From positions 124,001-188,000 of the forward strand of contig CAKUPQ010000003.1 in assembly GCA_934675205.1 (NCBI GenBank): a stretch of DNA of 64,000 nucleotides. The letters are read 5' to 3'. The stretch's first letter is position 1. Each line of letters opens with the position of its first letter. Source of the stretch: an uncultured Flavobacteriaceae bacterium (lineage in GTDB: Bacteria; Bacteroidota; Bacteroidia; Flavobacteriales; Flavobacteriaceae). The notes below the pieces were generated by a model, which saw only the letters and a program-made list of their open reading frames with translations, was not told the DNA's origin and searched no databases. A program made the translations under genes and the position numbers. Below are positions 7,565-16,600 of this stretch, one piece after another.

Positions 7565-8828
7565 ATTAGGACAATCCATTAAAAAAGAAATGTTACTGCT
7601 TTCAAGAGATTGGGGTGGTCTGATCGTACTTTTTGTAATGCCGCTTATTTTGGTGATAACCGTAACGCTCATTCAAGACAGTTCGTTTAAGGCGATTTCG
7701 ACCAAAATAGAAATTGCTTTTGTAGATAACGACCAAGGCGAAATATCAAAAACCATCGTTCAACAACTATCAGAAAGCGATTCTTTTATGTTGATTTCCG
7801 AAATAAACGGAACTCCGATTACGGAACAAGAATTAGAGAACTTGGTTTTTAAAGGAAAATACCAAATGGGAATCGTAATCCCAGAAGATTTGAGCAAAGA
7901 ATTAAACCAAAATGTCAATCAAAATGTAGAAAAGGTAATAAGTAGTTTTGGCTTGGGAGAAGAGACTGAAACACAAAAACCATTTTCAGCTAAAGAAATT
8001 AAACTATATTTTGACCCGGCTACACATCTGTCATTTAAGTCAGGCGTGCAGAATGCTATTGGGAAAATTGTTAGTCAAATCGAAAATCAATCTATATACA
8101 AGGCTTTTCAGGAGCAGCTTGCTACAGATGAAGAAGATTCATTTTTTGAGCAGGAAAGTCTGATTGTTTTTCAAGAAATTTCACCAACGACTAACAATGA
8201 GCAAACCCAACCCAACTCGGTGCAACACAATGTACCTGCTTGGACATTATTTGCTATGTTTTTTATTGTAGTTCCGCTTTCGATTAATTTGGTAAAAGAA
8301 AAAAATCAAGGAACTTACGTGCGTTTGCTCACAAGTCCGGTTTCGCATTTGGTGTTTTTGGGAGGAAAAATAATTACGTATCTCATTATTTGTTTGTTGC
8401 AGTTTTTTGTAATGTTATTAATCGGAAAGTTTGTTTTTCCGTATTTCGGATTAATTCCTTTGGAATGGACCAATTTAGGCTGGCTCATCGTTGTAGCACT
8501 TTTTTCCGGATTAGCCGCTATTGGTTTTGGAGTTTTACTCGGAACTTTTGCTAAAACTCAAGAGCAATCAGCTCCTTTTGGAGCTACTTCAGTCATTATT
8601 CTGGCAGCATTAGGGGGAGTTTGGGTGCCTGTTTTTGCGATGCCCGAAATGATGCAATGGTTTGCTAAAATTTCGCCTATGAACTGGGGATTAGAAGCAT
8701 TTTATGATGTACTTTTAAGACAAGGAGGTTTTGTAGAGATTCTCCCTCATATAATTTTACTATTTTTGTTTTTTGCAGCAGCATTAACCATTTCGATTAT
8801 TTATGACAAAAAGAAAAGAACGGTCTGA
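7554..8828 (+). CDS. ABC-2 type transporter permease
   Basis: The 424-residue protein has an N-terminal membrane segment (GLIVLFVMPLILVITVTLI), a large extracytoplasmic domain of about 200 residues, and five more C-terminal membrane helices with a typical ABC-2 core. It partners the ATPase encoded upstream, which it overlaps by 11 bases; its own 3' end overlaps the thioesterase gene by 26 bases. The architecture is that of YhiH/YbhS-like exporters. Confidence 0.9.
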   Translation: MRHKLGQSIKKEMLLLSRDWGGLIVLFVMPLILVITVTLIQDSSFKAISTKIEIAFVDNDQGEISKTIVQQLSESDSFMLISEINGTPITEQELENLVFKGKYQMGIVIPEDLSKELNQNVNQNVEKVISSFGLGEETETQKPFSAKEIKLYFDPATHLSFKSGVQNAIGKIVSQIENQSIYKAFQEQLATDEEDSFFEQESLIVFQEISPTTNNEQTQPNSVQHNVPAWTLFAMFFIVVPLSINLVKEKNQGTYVRLLTSPVSHLVFLGGKIITYLIICLLQFFVMLLIGKFVFPYFGLIPLEWTNLGWLIVVALFSGLAAIGFGVLLGTFAKTQEQSAPFGATSVIILAALGGVWVPVFAMPEMMQWFAKISPMNWGLEAFYDVLLRQGGFVEILPHIILLFLFFAAALTISIIYDKKKRTV

Positions 8829-9249
8829 AACACAAAAAACAGTTACTTCTACCTATAAATTTAGAATTCGTTTTAACGAAACCGACCCGCTCGGGATAGT
8901 ATGGCACGGAAATTATCTCGTTTATTTCGAAGAAGGACGTGAAGCTTTCGGACGCGAACACAACCTGACGTATTTGGATATCGAAAAGCAAGGTTATGTT
9001 GTGCCTATCGTAAAATCGGAATGTGAGCATAAATCACCTTTAAAGTATGGTGAATACGCTACTATCGAAACAACACTTCTTCCTACTTTGGCAGCCAAAA
9101 TCATTTTTTCGTATAAAATTTATAATCAAAATAACGAATTGGCTTGTATAGGACAAACTACTCAAGTATTTGTAGATAAAGAAGGAATACTGTCGTTGAA
9201 TAATCCAACGTTTTACGAAAACTGGAAACAACAAATGGGAATATTGTGA
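8803..9249 (+). CDS. Acyl-CoA/ACP thioesterase, 4HBT hot-dog family
   Basis: The 148-residue protein has the 4HBT/YbgC active-site pattern FNETDPLGIVWHGNYLVYFEEGRE, with the catalytic Asp near residue 29. Thioesterases of this type (ApeK-like) occur in aryl polyene clusters, where they may release or edit ACP-bound chains. The start lies inside the permease gene and its TGA overlaps the next ATG (TGATG), so translation is probably coupled on both sides. Confidence 0.82.
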   Translation: MTKRKERSETQKTVTSTYKFRIRFNETDPLGIVWHGNYLVYFEEGREAFGREHNLTYLDIEKQGYVVPIVKSECEHKSPLKYGEYATIETTLLPTLAAKIIFSYKIYNQNNELACIGQTTQVFVDKEGILSLNNPTFYENWKQQMGIL

Positions 9250-10373
9250 TGGATAATGCTGTATATATTTTGCAAACCAATTGCATTACTCCGTTAGGAT
9301 TTGATGTGCAGTCGAATATTGATGCTGTACTGAACGGAAAATCAGGAATTTCTGTTTCGGATAAATATCCGATGTTTCCGAATGTGCTGTTGGGTGAAAT
9401 TGCAGATGAAGAGATAAACCTAAAATTTTCAGAAATTTGTTCGGGTAGCAATTTTACCCGATTAGAAAAGCTATTAATATTGGTTTTATATCCGATAATC
9501 AAGAACAAGAAAATAACCAATAAATCTGTCTTAGTTTTATCAACAACCAAAGGGAATATTACGCTTTTAGAAAATCAGACCTCAGCATTTTCAGCAGCTA
9601 ATTTAGGAAAATTAGCTCAAAAAGTAGCTGGTTTTTTTGGTTTTACAACCGAACCAATTGTAGTTTCAAATGCTTGTGTTTCTGGGGTTTTGGCACTTTC
9701 GGTTGCCAAGCGAATGTTGCAGTTCTCGGATTATGAAGAGGCTTTTGTCGTGGCAGGAGATGAAATTTCGGAGTTTGTAATTTCGGGATTTAATTCGTTT
9801 CAGGCAATGAGTGATGAAGTGTGCAGACCGTATGATAAAGATAGAAAAGGAATCAATTTAGGCGAAGCCGTAGCAGCAGCCTATTTGTCTAAACAAAAAA
9901 GTGCAAATGCAGTTAAGATTTTAGGAGAAGGTTCCGTAAACGATGCCAATCATATTTCTGGACCATCCCGAACAGGAGAGGGGCTTTTCAGAAGTATGCA
10001 GAGTGCTTTTAAGGAAGCGGGAATTTTACCCGAACAGGTCGGTTTTATATCGGCTCACGGAACAGCAACTTTGTACAATGACGAAATGGAAGCTATTGCT
10101 TTTGACCGGATGAATATGGCAGAGGTTCCGCTTTTTAGCCTAAAGGCAAATTACGGTCATACCCTAGGAGCTTCTGGGTTGTTAGAAACAATTATCAGTA
10201 TAGAAGCCTTACATCAAAATACAGTTCTCCCGTCATTGGGACTTCAGGAATCGGGAGTTTCAAAACCGATTACGGTTTTTACGGAAGCTCAAACTAAAAA
10301 TATGAATTATTTTTTGAAAACAGCCTCTGGATTTGGAGGCTGTAATACAGCGATTTTGTTTGAAAAAGTATAA
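9249..10373 (+). CDS. Beta-ketoacyl-ACP synthase (KAS I/II-type)
   Basis: A complete ketosynthase of 374 residues. The catalytic triad is visible: Cys143 in VVSNACVSG, His269 in ISAHGTATLYNDE and His303 in NYGHTLGASG. I use the ATG at 9249, which overlaps the preceding TGA, rather than the GTG one codon earlier. In aryl polyene synthesis the active KS extends a hydroxycinnamoyl starter with malonyl units on the ACP. The next gene encodes a short ketosynthase-like protein that could pair with it. Confidence 0.88.
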   Translation: MDNAVYILQTNCITPLGFDVQSNIDAVLNGKSGISVSDKYPMFPNVLLGEIADEEINLKFSEICSGSNFTRLEKLLILVLYPIIKNKKITNKSVLVLSTTKGNITLLENQTSAFSAANLGKLAQKVAGFFGFTTEPIVVSNACVSGVLALSVAKRMLQFSDYEEAFVVAGDEISEFVISGFNSFQAMSDEVCRPYDKDRKGINLGEAVAAAYLSKQKSANAVKILGEGSVNDANHISGPSRTGEGLFRSMQSAFKEAGILPEQVGFISAHGTATLYNDEMEAIAFDRMNMAEVPLFSLKANYGHTLGASGLLETIISIEALHQNTVLPSLGLQESGVSKPITVFTEAQTKNMNYFLKTASGFGGCNTAILFEKV

Positions 10374-10378
10374 AGAAA

Positions 10379-10993
10379 TTGAATAAAGAATTTTACATAG
10401 AATCAACTGTACTTATCCAAAATAACAAAGTTATTTCGGACGGAAAAGAGTTGTTCGGCTCGGATTTGAAAGATTTTTCGGCTTTTTCGAAAGCGGCTTA
10501 TAAACATTTTGAAATCGACTATCCGAAGTTTTTCAAAATGGATAATTTGAGTAAACTCGCTTTTTTAGGAGCGGAAATTGTACTTAAAAATCAAAATCTG
10601 AACGAGTCGGATAACGATATTGCTTTGGTTTTGGCTAACCGTTCTTCTTCATTGGATACCGATTACAAATATCAACAATCCATAGCAGACAAGGAAAATT
10701 ACTATCCGAGTCCCGCAGTTTTTGTTTATACCTTACCCAATATTTGTATTGGAGAGATAAGTATCAGGCATAAGTTGTATTCTGAAAATAGTTTCTTTAT
10801 ATTTGAGGCTTTTAATCCTGAATTTTTGACAGAATATTCAGAATATTTATTAAAATCGGGAAAATCAAAAAAGGTGCTTTGGGGTTGGGTGGAGTATTTT
10901 CAACAGGAATACAAGGCTTTTATGTGTCTGATTTCAGAAACAGGAATGCAAAAACACGATATGGAAACAATCAAAAAATTATATACAGAATAA
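10379..10993 (+). CDS. Truncated ketosynthase-like protein (chain-length-factor-like)
   Basis: This 204-residue protein begins at a TTG five bases after the previous stop; no upstream or nearby ATG fits, so TTG initiation is likely. The middle (DIALVLANRSSSLDTD... then YPSPAVFVYTLPNICIGEISI) resembles the N-terminal half of ketosynthases and the short ketosynthase-like chain length factors of aryl polyene clusters (Ketoacyl-synt_2 type). No active-site Cys or the two His are present. It may shape chain length as a partner of the preceding KS. Confidence 0.6.
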   Translation: MNKEFYIESTVLIQNNKVISDGKELFGSDLKDFSAFSKAAYKHFEIDYPKFFKMDNLSKLAFLGAEIVLKNQNLNESDNDIALVLANRSSSLDTDYKYQQSIADKENYYPSPAVFVYTLPNICIGEISIRHKLYSENSFFIFEAFNPEFLTEYSEYLLKSGKSKKVLWGWVEYFQQEYKAFMCLISETGMQKHDMETIKKLYTE

Positions 10994-10994
10994 A

Positions 10995-11252
10995 ATGGGA
11001 AATTTGAAAGAAGAATTAAAGGCTAAAATCATCGAAACGCTTAATCTTGAAGACTTAACTGTGGAAGATATTGCAGATGACGATGCACTTTTTGGAGATG
11101 GTTTAGCATTGGATTCGATTGATGCTTTGGAGCTTATCGTACTGATGGATAAAGACTACGGAATCAGATTAGCTGACCCGAAAGAAGGAAGAGCAATTTT
11201 TACTTCTATCCAAACGATGGCTGATTATATTGAGGCAAACAGAACAAAATAA
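10995..11252 (+). CDS. Acyl carrier protein
   Basis: An 85-residue, acidic carrier protein with the 4'-phosphopantetheine site Ser41 in LALDSIDALELIVLM. It starts two bases after the upstream stop. As the only free-standing ACP in the window it probably carries the polyene chain through the neighbouring ketosynthases and dehydratases. The C-terminal IFTSIQTMADYI helix is also typical. Confidence 0.9.
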   Translation: MGNLKEELKAKIIETLNLEDLTVEDIADDDALFGDGLALDSIDALELIVLMDKDYGIRLADPKEGRAIFTSIQTMADYIEANRTK

Positions 11253-11273
11253 GGTTCTTTTAAAACTTATTTT

Positions 11274-11333
11274 ACTACAGATTACAGCGATGAAAAAGGA
11301 ATTGATAATCCGTAAATTCTTTAATCGGTAGTA
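11274..11333. repeat. Degenerate palindromic repeat of the GCCAC family
   Basis: The element opens with ACTACAGATTACAG and closes with TTCTTTAATCGGTAGT, a diverged form of the elements at 497 and 4953. It fills the gap between the ACP gene and the next ketosynthase. Confidence 0.5.
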
Positions 11334-11365
11334 ACAAAAATAAAAACAAATTAAATCGTTTTTTA

Positions 11366-12556
11366 ATGAAGATTGCGATTACGGGAATAGGGATTATTTC
11401 TGCTATCGGAAGTACGGTAGAAGAGAATTTCAACGCCTTAATTAATAGCAAGTCGGGGATTTCTGATTTGGAGTATATCGATACCATTCATAAAGGTGTT
11501 TTGAAGTTTGGCGAAGTAAAATTCACCAATTCTCAATTAACCTCTATGTTAGGCCTGCCCGAAAATCACAATTTTTCGAGAACTACGCTTTTAGGTGCGT
11601 ATGCAGCACAAAAAGCGGTTGAAAATGCAGGTATTCAAAATATAAATGACTACCCAACCGGATTAGTTTCTTCTACAAGCGTAGGAGGAATGGACAAAAC
11701 CGAACAATATTTTTACGAATATTTTGACAATCCCGAAATCCGAAGATTTATTACTTCGCACGATGCAGGTGATGCTTCGCACAAAATAGCTGATATTTTA
11801 GGCATTGAAGGATTGGTAACTACGATAAGTACCGCTTGTTCTTCGGCTGCCAATGCAGTAATGTTTGGAGCAAAACTGATTGCTTCAGGTCAGTTAGAAC
11901 GGGTAATTGTCGGAGGAAGTGATGCGTTGAGTAAGTTTACCATCAACGGATTTAATACATTAATGATTTTGACTGATTCGTACAACACTCCGTTTGATAA
12001 TAACCGCAAAGGTCTGAATTTGGGAGAGGCAGCAGCTTATTTGGTTTTGGAATCGGATAAGATTGTCAAAGAACAAAACCGAACAGTTCTAGCTTATCTT
12101 TCTGGCTTCGGAAATGCCAATGATGCTTATCATCAGACGGCCTCGTCAGAAGATGGAGAGGGAGCTTTTTTAGCTATCGAAAAAGCTTTGAAAATGGCTA
12201 ATTTATCACCTGAACATATTGATTATATCAATGTTCACGGAACAGCAACTCCGAATAACGATTTGTCCGAAGGTCGGGCTTTACAACGAATTTTCGGAAA
12301 TAATATACCGCTTTTCAGCTCGACCAAACCCTTTACAGGGCATACTCTGGCAGCAGCTGCAGCTATAGAAGCGGTTTACAGCATATTGGCTTTGCAAAAC
12401 AATGTGGTTTTTCCGAATTTGAACTTTAAAGATAAAATGGAAGAATTTAACTTGATTCCAACTACCGAATTAACTCCAAAAGAAATCCATACGGTATTGT
12501 CTAATTCGTTTGGTTTTGGAGGAAATTGTTCGTCATTAATCTTTTCTAAATCCTAA
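11366..12556 (+). CDS. Beta-ketoacyl-ACP synthase (FabF-like), second complete copy
   Basis: A full 396-residue KAS II-type enzyme with Cys158 in STACSSAANAV, His291 in INVHGTATPNND and His326 in KPFTGHTLAAAAA. It is followed after three bases by a ketosynthase homologue without catalytic residues, the KS-CLF arrangement of type II polyketide systems and of aryl polyene clusters. It probably catalyses polyene chain extension; which of the two complete ketosynthases handles initiation and which handles elongation is unknown. Confidence 0.9.
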   Translation: MKIAITGIGIISAIGSTVEENFNALINSKSGISDLEYIDTIHKGVLKFGEVKFTNSQLTSMLGLPENHNFSRTTLLGAYAAQKAVENAGIQNINDYPTGLVSSTSVGGMDKTEQYFYEYFDNPEIRRFITSHDAGDASHKIADILGIEGLVTTISTACSSAANAVMFGAKLIASGQLERVIVGGSDALSKFTINGFNTLMILTDSYNTPFDNNRKGLNLGEAAAYLVLESDKIVKEQNRTVLAYLSGFGNANDAYHQTASSEDGEGAFLAIEKALKMANLSPEHIDYINVHGTATPNNDLSEGRALQRIFGNNIPLFSSTKPFTGHTLAAAAAIEAVYSILALQNNVVFPNLNFKDKMEEFNLIPTTELTPKEIHTVLSNSFGFGGNCSSLIFSKS

Positions 12557-12559
12557 ACG

Positions 12560-13618
12560 ATGAAAAAATGTTTTATCAACGGAATTTCGGCTATATCGGC
12601 TCAAAATACTTTTGAATCGGATTTTTTAGAATCAGTAGCGATAAACGAAACCGAAAATACATTGTTCGCTGTTGAACCGGATTACAAAGCGTTTATTCCG
12701 CCTGCAGCTATCAGACGAATGGCAAAAGGAATAAAAATGGGAGTAGCCACATCGGCACAAGCGCTTCAAAAAGCAGGATTAGAACAAGTAGATGCCATCA
12801 TCACAGGAACAGGAATGGGTTGTTCGCAAGATTCGGAGAAATTTTTGAGGAATATGTTGGACAACAACGAGCAGTTTTTGACTCCAACTTCGTTTATACA
12901 ATCTACTCACAATACGGTTGCAGCACAAATTGCTTTGCGACTTTCCTGCAAGGGATATAATTTTACGTACGTAAACGGAGCTGTTTCGTTTGAATCTGCT
13001 TTGCTTGATGCGTGTATGCAACTTCAAACGGGAGAAGCAAATAGTGTTTTGACAGGAGGAATTGACGAATATGCCAATCATACTTTTTCGTTGTATAAGC
13101 TTATCGGACTTATTAAACCTGAAGAAGAAAAACCTTTTTCGGTGTTAGAATCCAAATCCAAAGGAGCTGTTTTTTCGGAAGGAGCTACATTTTTTGCATT
13201 AGAAAATATTCGTAAAGATTCGACCTATGCAGAAGTGGTTGATATTCAGATCAGAAATAAAGTAAAAAAAGAACAATTACCAGATTTTTTTGATGCTTTT
13301 CTTAAGAAAAATAATCTTAAGACATCAGAAATAGACGTGATTGTTTTAGGAAATAACGGAGATGTAGAATTTGATGACTATTTTGCGAAAGCAACCGATT
13401 ATTTTACGGAATCGGTTGGAGTGTATTATAAACATTTGAGCGGAGAATACAATACTGCTTCGGCTTTCGGACTTTGGGTTGCTGCAAATATGCTGAAAAA
13501 ACAACAAATTCCGGAGGTTATAAGAATCAATTCAATTCAAAAAGAACACTATAAAACAGTTTTATTGTACAACCAATACAGAGGATTAGATCATAGTTTG
13601 GTGTTGTTGAGAAAATAA
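12560..13618 (+). CDS. Catalytically dead ketosynthase homologue (chain length factor-like)
   Basis: The 352-residue protein keeps the ketosynthase fold signatures, for example TGTGMGCSQDSEKF and VLTGGIDEY, but has lost the triad. The nucleophile region reads VNGAVSFES near residue 141, with Ala/Val where the Cys should be. The HGTAT block is replaced by LGNNGDVEF, and the second His position reads HLSGEYNTAS. This is the pattern of a chain length factor that forms a heterodimer with the upstream active ketosynthase. It is followed by a short gap holding a dispersed repeat. Confidence 0.8.
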   Translation: MKKCFINGISAISAQNTFESDFLESVAINETENTLFAVEPDYKAFIPPAAIRRMAKGIKMGVATSAQALQKAGLEQVDAIITGTGMGCSQDSEKFLRNMLDNNEQFLTPTSFIQSTHNTVAAQIALRLSCKGYNFTYVNGAVSFESALLDACMQLQTGEANSVLTGGIDEYANHTFSLYKLIGLIKPEEEKPFSVLESKSKGAVFSEGATFFALENIRKDSTYAEVVDIQIRNKVKKEQLPDFFDAFLKKNNLKTSEIDVIVLGNNGDVEFDDYFAKATDYFTESVGVYYKHLSGEYNTASAFGLWVAANMLKKQQIPEVIRINSIQKEHYKTVLLYNQYRGLDHSLVLLRK

Positions 13619-13628
13619 AAAAATCTAC

Positions 13629-13653
13629 AATCAAAAATCGTTAATCATCAATC
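13629..13653. repeat. 25-base dispersed repeat, copy 1
   Basis: A sequence beginning AATCAAAAATCGTTAATC and ending ATCAATC occurs here and again, identical by eye, at 36184-36208. It is not clearly palindromic. It lies just before the deacetylase start. Confidence 0.6.
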
Positions 13654-13656
13654 CCA

Positions 13657-14403
13657 ATGTTTCGATACAAAACCATATCCTTACTTTGCATCCTGCTTAT
13701 TATCGGAATGATAATTTTCGGGTATTATGGTTGGATATTAGTAGTGGGAATTGTTTGGTTAGGTCTTACCGCTTGGGGAGCTTTTGACATTCGGTTAGGA
13801 TATTTTCTTCCTGTTTTTTATCGGAAAAAAACCAGTAAAAAAATAATTGCTATCACTTTTGATGACGGACCAACGGAATTTACTCCGAAAATTCTTGATG
13901 TACTTCAAAAATTCGATGTAAAAGCTACTTTTTTTTGCATCGGAAAACAAATCGAAAAGCATCCTGATATTTTCAGAAGAATCCATACCGAAGAACATCA
14001 AATAGGGAATCATTCGTACAGTCACAGTAATTCGTTTGGTTTTTTTTCAGCTCAAAAAGTAAAGGAAGAACTACAAAAAACCGATTTGTTAATCGAGAAA
14101 ATCACAGGAGAAAAAAATCATTATTTCAGACCTCCTTTTGGAGTAACAAATCCGCATATAGCCAAAGCAGTAAAAGCGGTAAACCATCAGGTTATCGGTT
14201 GGAATATTCGTTCGCTTGATACTGTTATCGAAGATAAAAATAAGATTTTACAACGCATTACAAACAAAATAAAACCCGGAAGCATTATCTTGCTTCACGA
14301 TACTTCCGAGAAGACCCTCTGGGTATTGGAACAGTTATTGTTAACTTTGCAACGTGAAAATTACCAAATTGTGACCATCGAAAAACTAATAAAAGATGCC
14401 TAA
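13657..14403 (+). CDS. Polysaccharide deacetylase family protein (NodB fold)
   Basis: Two N-terminal membrane helices (residues 8-42) precede a NodB domain. Metal and catalytic motifs are visible: TFDDGP (68-73), HSYSH (119-123), RPPFG and IILLHD. The enzyme would face the periplasm or inner membrane. In a flexirubin setting its role is unknown; it might act on a glycosylated or acylated carrier rather than chitin or peptidoglycan. The stop overlaps the start of the LolA-like gene. Confidence 0.88.
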   Translation: MFRYKTISLLCILLIIGMIIFGYYGWILVVGIVWLGLTAWGAFDIRLGYFLPVFYRKKTSKKIIAITFDDGPTEFTPKILDVLQKFDVKATFFCIGKQIEKHPDIFRRIHTEEHQIGNHSYSHSNSFGFFSAQKVKEELQKTDLLIEKITGEKNHYFRPPFGVTNPHIAKAVKAVNHQVIGWNIRSLDTVIEDKNKILQRITNKIKPGSIILLHDTSEKTLWVLEQLLLTLQRENYQIVTIEKLIKDA

Positions 14404-15022
14404 AGCCTTACAGATATTCTTTATTTTATGGAGTTTTAGTTCGTTTGCACAAGAACAGAAACTTTCGACTGCCGAAATTGCTACTTTCAAAAAAGAAGTG
14501 ATGCAGCAATCCGAAAAAATCAAAAGTCTGAAAACGGATTTTATCCAATACAAACATTTAAGTTTTCTTTCCAAAGAAATCGAAACTTCGGGAAATATGG
14601 TTTTTCAAGCTCCCGATTTGCTGAATTGGAGATATACAAAACCTTATCAGTACAGCATTGTTTTCCGAAAAGGGAAAATCCATATCAACGACCAAGGAAA
14701 TAGAACGAGTTTTGACGCATCGACTAATAAAATGTTCGAGAAAATCAATAAGCTGATTGTCGGAAGTGTAAGCGGAAATATGTTTGACGACAACGAATTT
14801 ACCATCAGCTATTTTAAAAATAAAACGCATTATATCGCTAAATTCATCCCTAAAGCAAAAGATTTAAAACAGGTAATCGAGGAGGTCGAATTGTATTTTC
14901 CGTTTGACAAATTGGTAGTTTCGGAAGTAAAACTTAACGAATCTTCGGGAGATTATACCAAAATAATATTCAAAAATCAGCAACTCAATGCAAAAGTCAG
15001 CCCTTCGGATTTTACTAATTAG
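14396..15022 (+). CDS. LolA-like outer membrane lipoprotein carrier protein
   Basis: A signal peptide (about residues 1-18, cut before QEQKL) is followed by a LolA fold: FIQYKHLSFLSKEIETSGNMVF, then PDLLNWRYTKPYQYSIVFRKGK. The length of 208 fits the family. A LolA homologue (ApeL) is a standard member of aryl polyene clusters and is thought to ferry the hydrophobic product or its lipid carrier through the periplasm. It overlaps the genes on both sides, which indicates tight coupling. Confidence 0.85.
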   Translation: MPKALQIFFILWSFSSFAQEQKLSTAEIATFKKEVMQQSEKIKSLKTDFIQYKHLSFLSKEIETSGNMVFQAPDLLNWRYTKPYQYSIVFRKGKIHINDQGNRTSFDASTNKMFEKINKLIVGSVSGNMFDDNEFTISYFKNKTHYIAKFIPKAKDLKQVIEEVELYFPFDKLVVSEVKLNESSGDYTKIIFKNQQLNAKVSPSDFTN

Positions 15023-15611
15023 TCTTTTTGTTGTTTTTGCAGGTTGTGGCTCGTACAAACCCAAAGATGCGAAAATAACAGAAAACACCATTTCGGAATA
15101 CGTCAATCCTTATTTTTCCGATAAGGATTCCGATTATATCTACAAAGCCAATATGGCTATTTTCGGAAAACAATCAGGTGGAATTGTCGTCATCAAAAAA
15201 ATCGACAACATTTTTCATCGAGTAGTTTTTACAACCGATTTCGGAAATAAACTCCTTGATTTTGAGGTTTCTGCTGATGAATTTAAGGTGAATTTTGTCG
15301 TAGATGGATTTAACAACAAGAGAATTTTAAAGGTTTTAGAAACTGATTTCAGGTTGTTGCTGCAATCGGTTTATCCGATCAATTCAACTTTTGCTGCGAA
15401 AGACGAATTGATTTACGATTCAAAACAAAACAAAGGGAATGTCTATCTGTTTGAAAATAAAGAAAATAATTTCTTGGGTAAAATAATTTTTACCAAAAAA
15501 TCAAAAGAAAAGATTACGTTTGAATTTCAAAACAAAAAAGATACTTTTGCGGAAGAAATAAATATTACGCACCATAATATACCATTAGAAATAAAACTGT
15601 TGAAAATTTAA
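14988..15611 (+). CDS. Predicted lipoprotein, flexirubin cluster
   Basis: The 207-residue product has a lipoprotein signal, ending FVVFAGCG with the lipidated Cys near residue 20. The mature part is mostly beta strand, with pairs of Asp/Lys-rich turns. The start lies 35 bases inside the LolA-like gene. Its place next to LolA recalls the DUF3261 lipoprotein of aryl polyene clusters, but I cannot confirm homology by eye. An outer- or inner-membrane-anchored receptor for the carrier is a reasonable guess. Confidence 0.65.
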   Translation: MQKSALRILLISLFVVFAGCGSYKPKDAKITENTISEYVNPYFSDKDSDYIYKANMAIFGKQSGGIVVIKKIDNIFHRVVFTTDFGNKLLDFEVSADEFKVNFVVDGFNNKRILKVLETDFRLLLQSVYPINSTFAAKDELIYDSKQNKGNVYLFENKENNFLGKIIFTKKSKEKITFEFQNKKDTFAEEINITHHNIPLEIKLLKI

Positions 15612-15615
15612 TACT

Positions 15616-16224
15616 ATGAAAAAAACACTACTTGCTATTGCACTTTTTTTTACAGGTTTATTAGCTGTAAATGCACAAGTTAGCTTTAAGCCCGGAGTTA
15701 GGGGAGGACTCAATTTTGCGACACTTACCCAAACCGAATCCGATTATAAAACCGATTTTTATGTCGGGATTTTCGGGGAGCTTAAACTCGGAAGATTCTA
15801 TACGATGCAACCCGAAATTATCTATACCAATCAGGGAGCTTCTAACGTTATGGTAGGTCGTTACGACTACAATCAAGGGCAGACCATAACCGAACGAAGA
15901 GATTTAACTTTTACGTATATTTCTCTTAGTTTGGTCAATAAATTCAATCTTCCGTCAGGAGTTAATTTCCATATAGGACCTACTTTTGACATAGAAGCAA
16001 ACACGAATTATTATTCAAATTCCGGAGTGGATTTGGCTTTTGTTTTCGGGATAGGATATAATATTACCAATGATTTAGCCATCGAAGCACGATTAAAAAA
16101 GGGAATAGTTGATGTGTATTATTCGGACTATTATGACGATTATTATTACTATTATCATAATGATTATCACACCAACTTTTTGTTTCAGCTAGGATTGTCT
16201 TATACATTTAGTTTAAAAGAATAA
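15616..16224 (+). CDS. Outer membrane beta-barrel protein (PorT-like)
   Basis: A signal peptide (MKKTLLAIALFFTGLLAVNAQ) is followed by a protein of alternating beta strands starting VRGGLNFATL, with a tyrosine-rich loop (YYSDYYDDYYYYYHNDYH) and a terminal aromatic LGLSYTFS strand. At 202 residues it fits the small outer-membrane barrels of Bacteroidetes. It lies in the run of cluster genes with only a few bases to each neighbour and may help seat the pigment in the outer membrane. Confidence 0.8.
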   Translation: MKKTLLAIALFFTGLLAVNAQVSFKPGVRGGLNFATLTQTESDYKTDFYVGIFGELKLGRFYTMQPEIIYTNQGASNVMVGRYDYNQGQTITERRDLTFTYISLSLVNKFNLPSGVNFHIGPTFDIEANTNYYSNSGVDLAFVFGIGYNITNDLAIEARLKKGIVDVYYSDYYDDYYYYYHNDYHTNFLFQLGLSYTFSLKE

Positions 16225-16228
16225 AGCG

Positions 16229-16600
16229 ATGTTATTACAGAATTTTTATAAAATAAATTCGTTGGACAAGGTATCAGACCAATTATTTTCGGCTGAAATT
16301 ACCCTTAACGACAAGCACGAAGTGTTCAAAGGACATTTTCCTGATAATCCGGTTACTCCCGGAGTGGGAATGATGCAGATTATCAAAGAATTAACCGAAG
16401 AAATTACAGGTAAAAAACTTTTTTTATCCATTGCTTCGAATGTGAAATTTATGGCTCTTATCAATCCTGAAATAACTCCCGATTTAAAATTGGAATTGGA
16501 TATACTTGCAACAGACGAAGAAGTAAAAGTCAAAAATACAACTTCGTTCGGAGAAACTATCGCTCTGAAATTGACCAATACGTATAAGATATTAGGATAA
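16229..16600 (+). CDS. FabZ-like hot-dog protein with altered active site
   Basis: The 123-residue protein carries the FabZ signature FKGHFPDNPVTPGVGMMQ. In FabZ the residue 14 after the catalytic His is Glu; here it is Gln. The fold and His are kept. It may therefore be a weak dehydratase, a chain-binding subunit, or a partner of the other hot-dog proteins. The ATG is four bases after the barrel gene stop and the stop abuts the next ATG. Confidence 0.75.
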   Translation: MLLQNFYKINSLDKVSDQLFSAEITLNDKHEVFKGHFPDNPVTPGVGMMQIIKELTEEITGKKLFLSIASNVKFMALINPEITPDLKLELDILATDEEVKVKNTTSFGETIALKLTNTYKILG

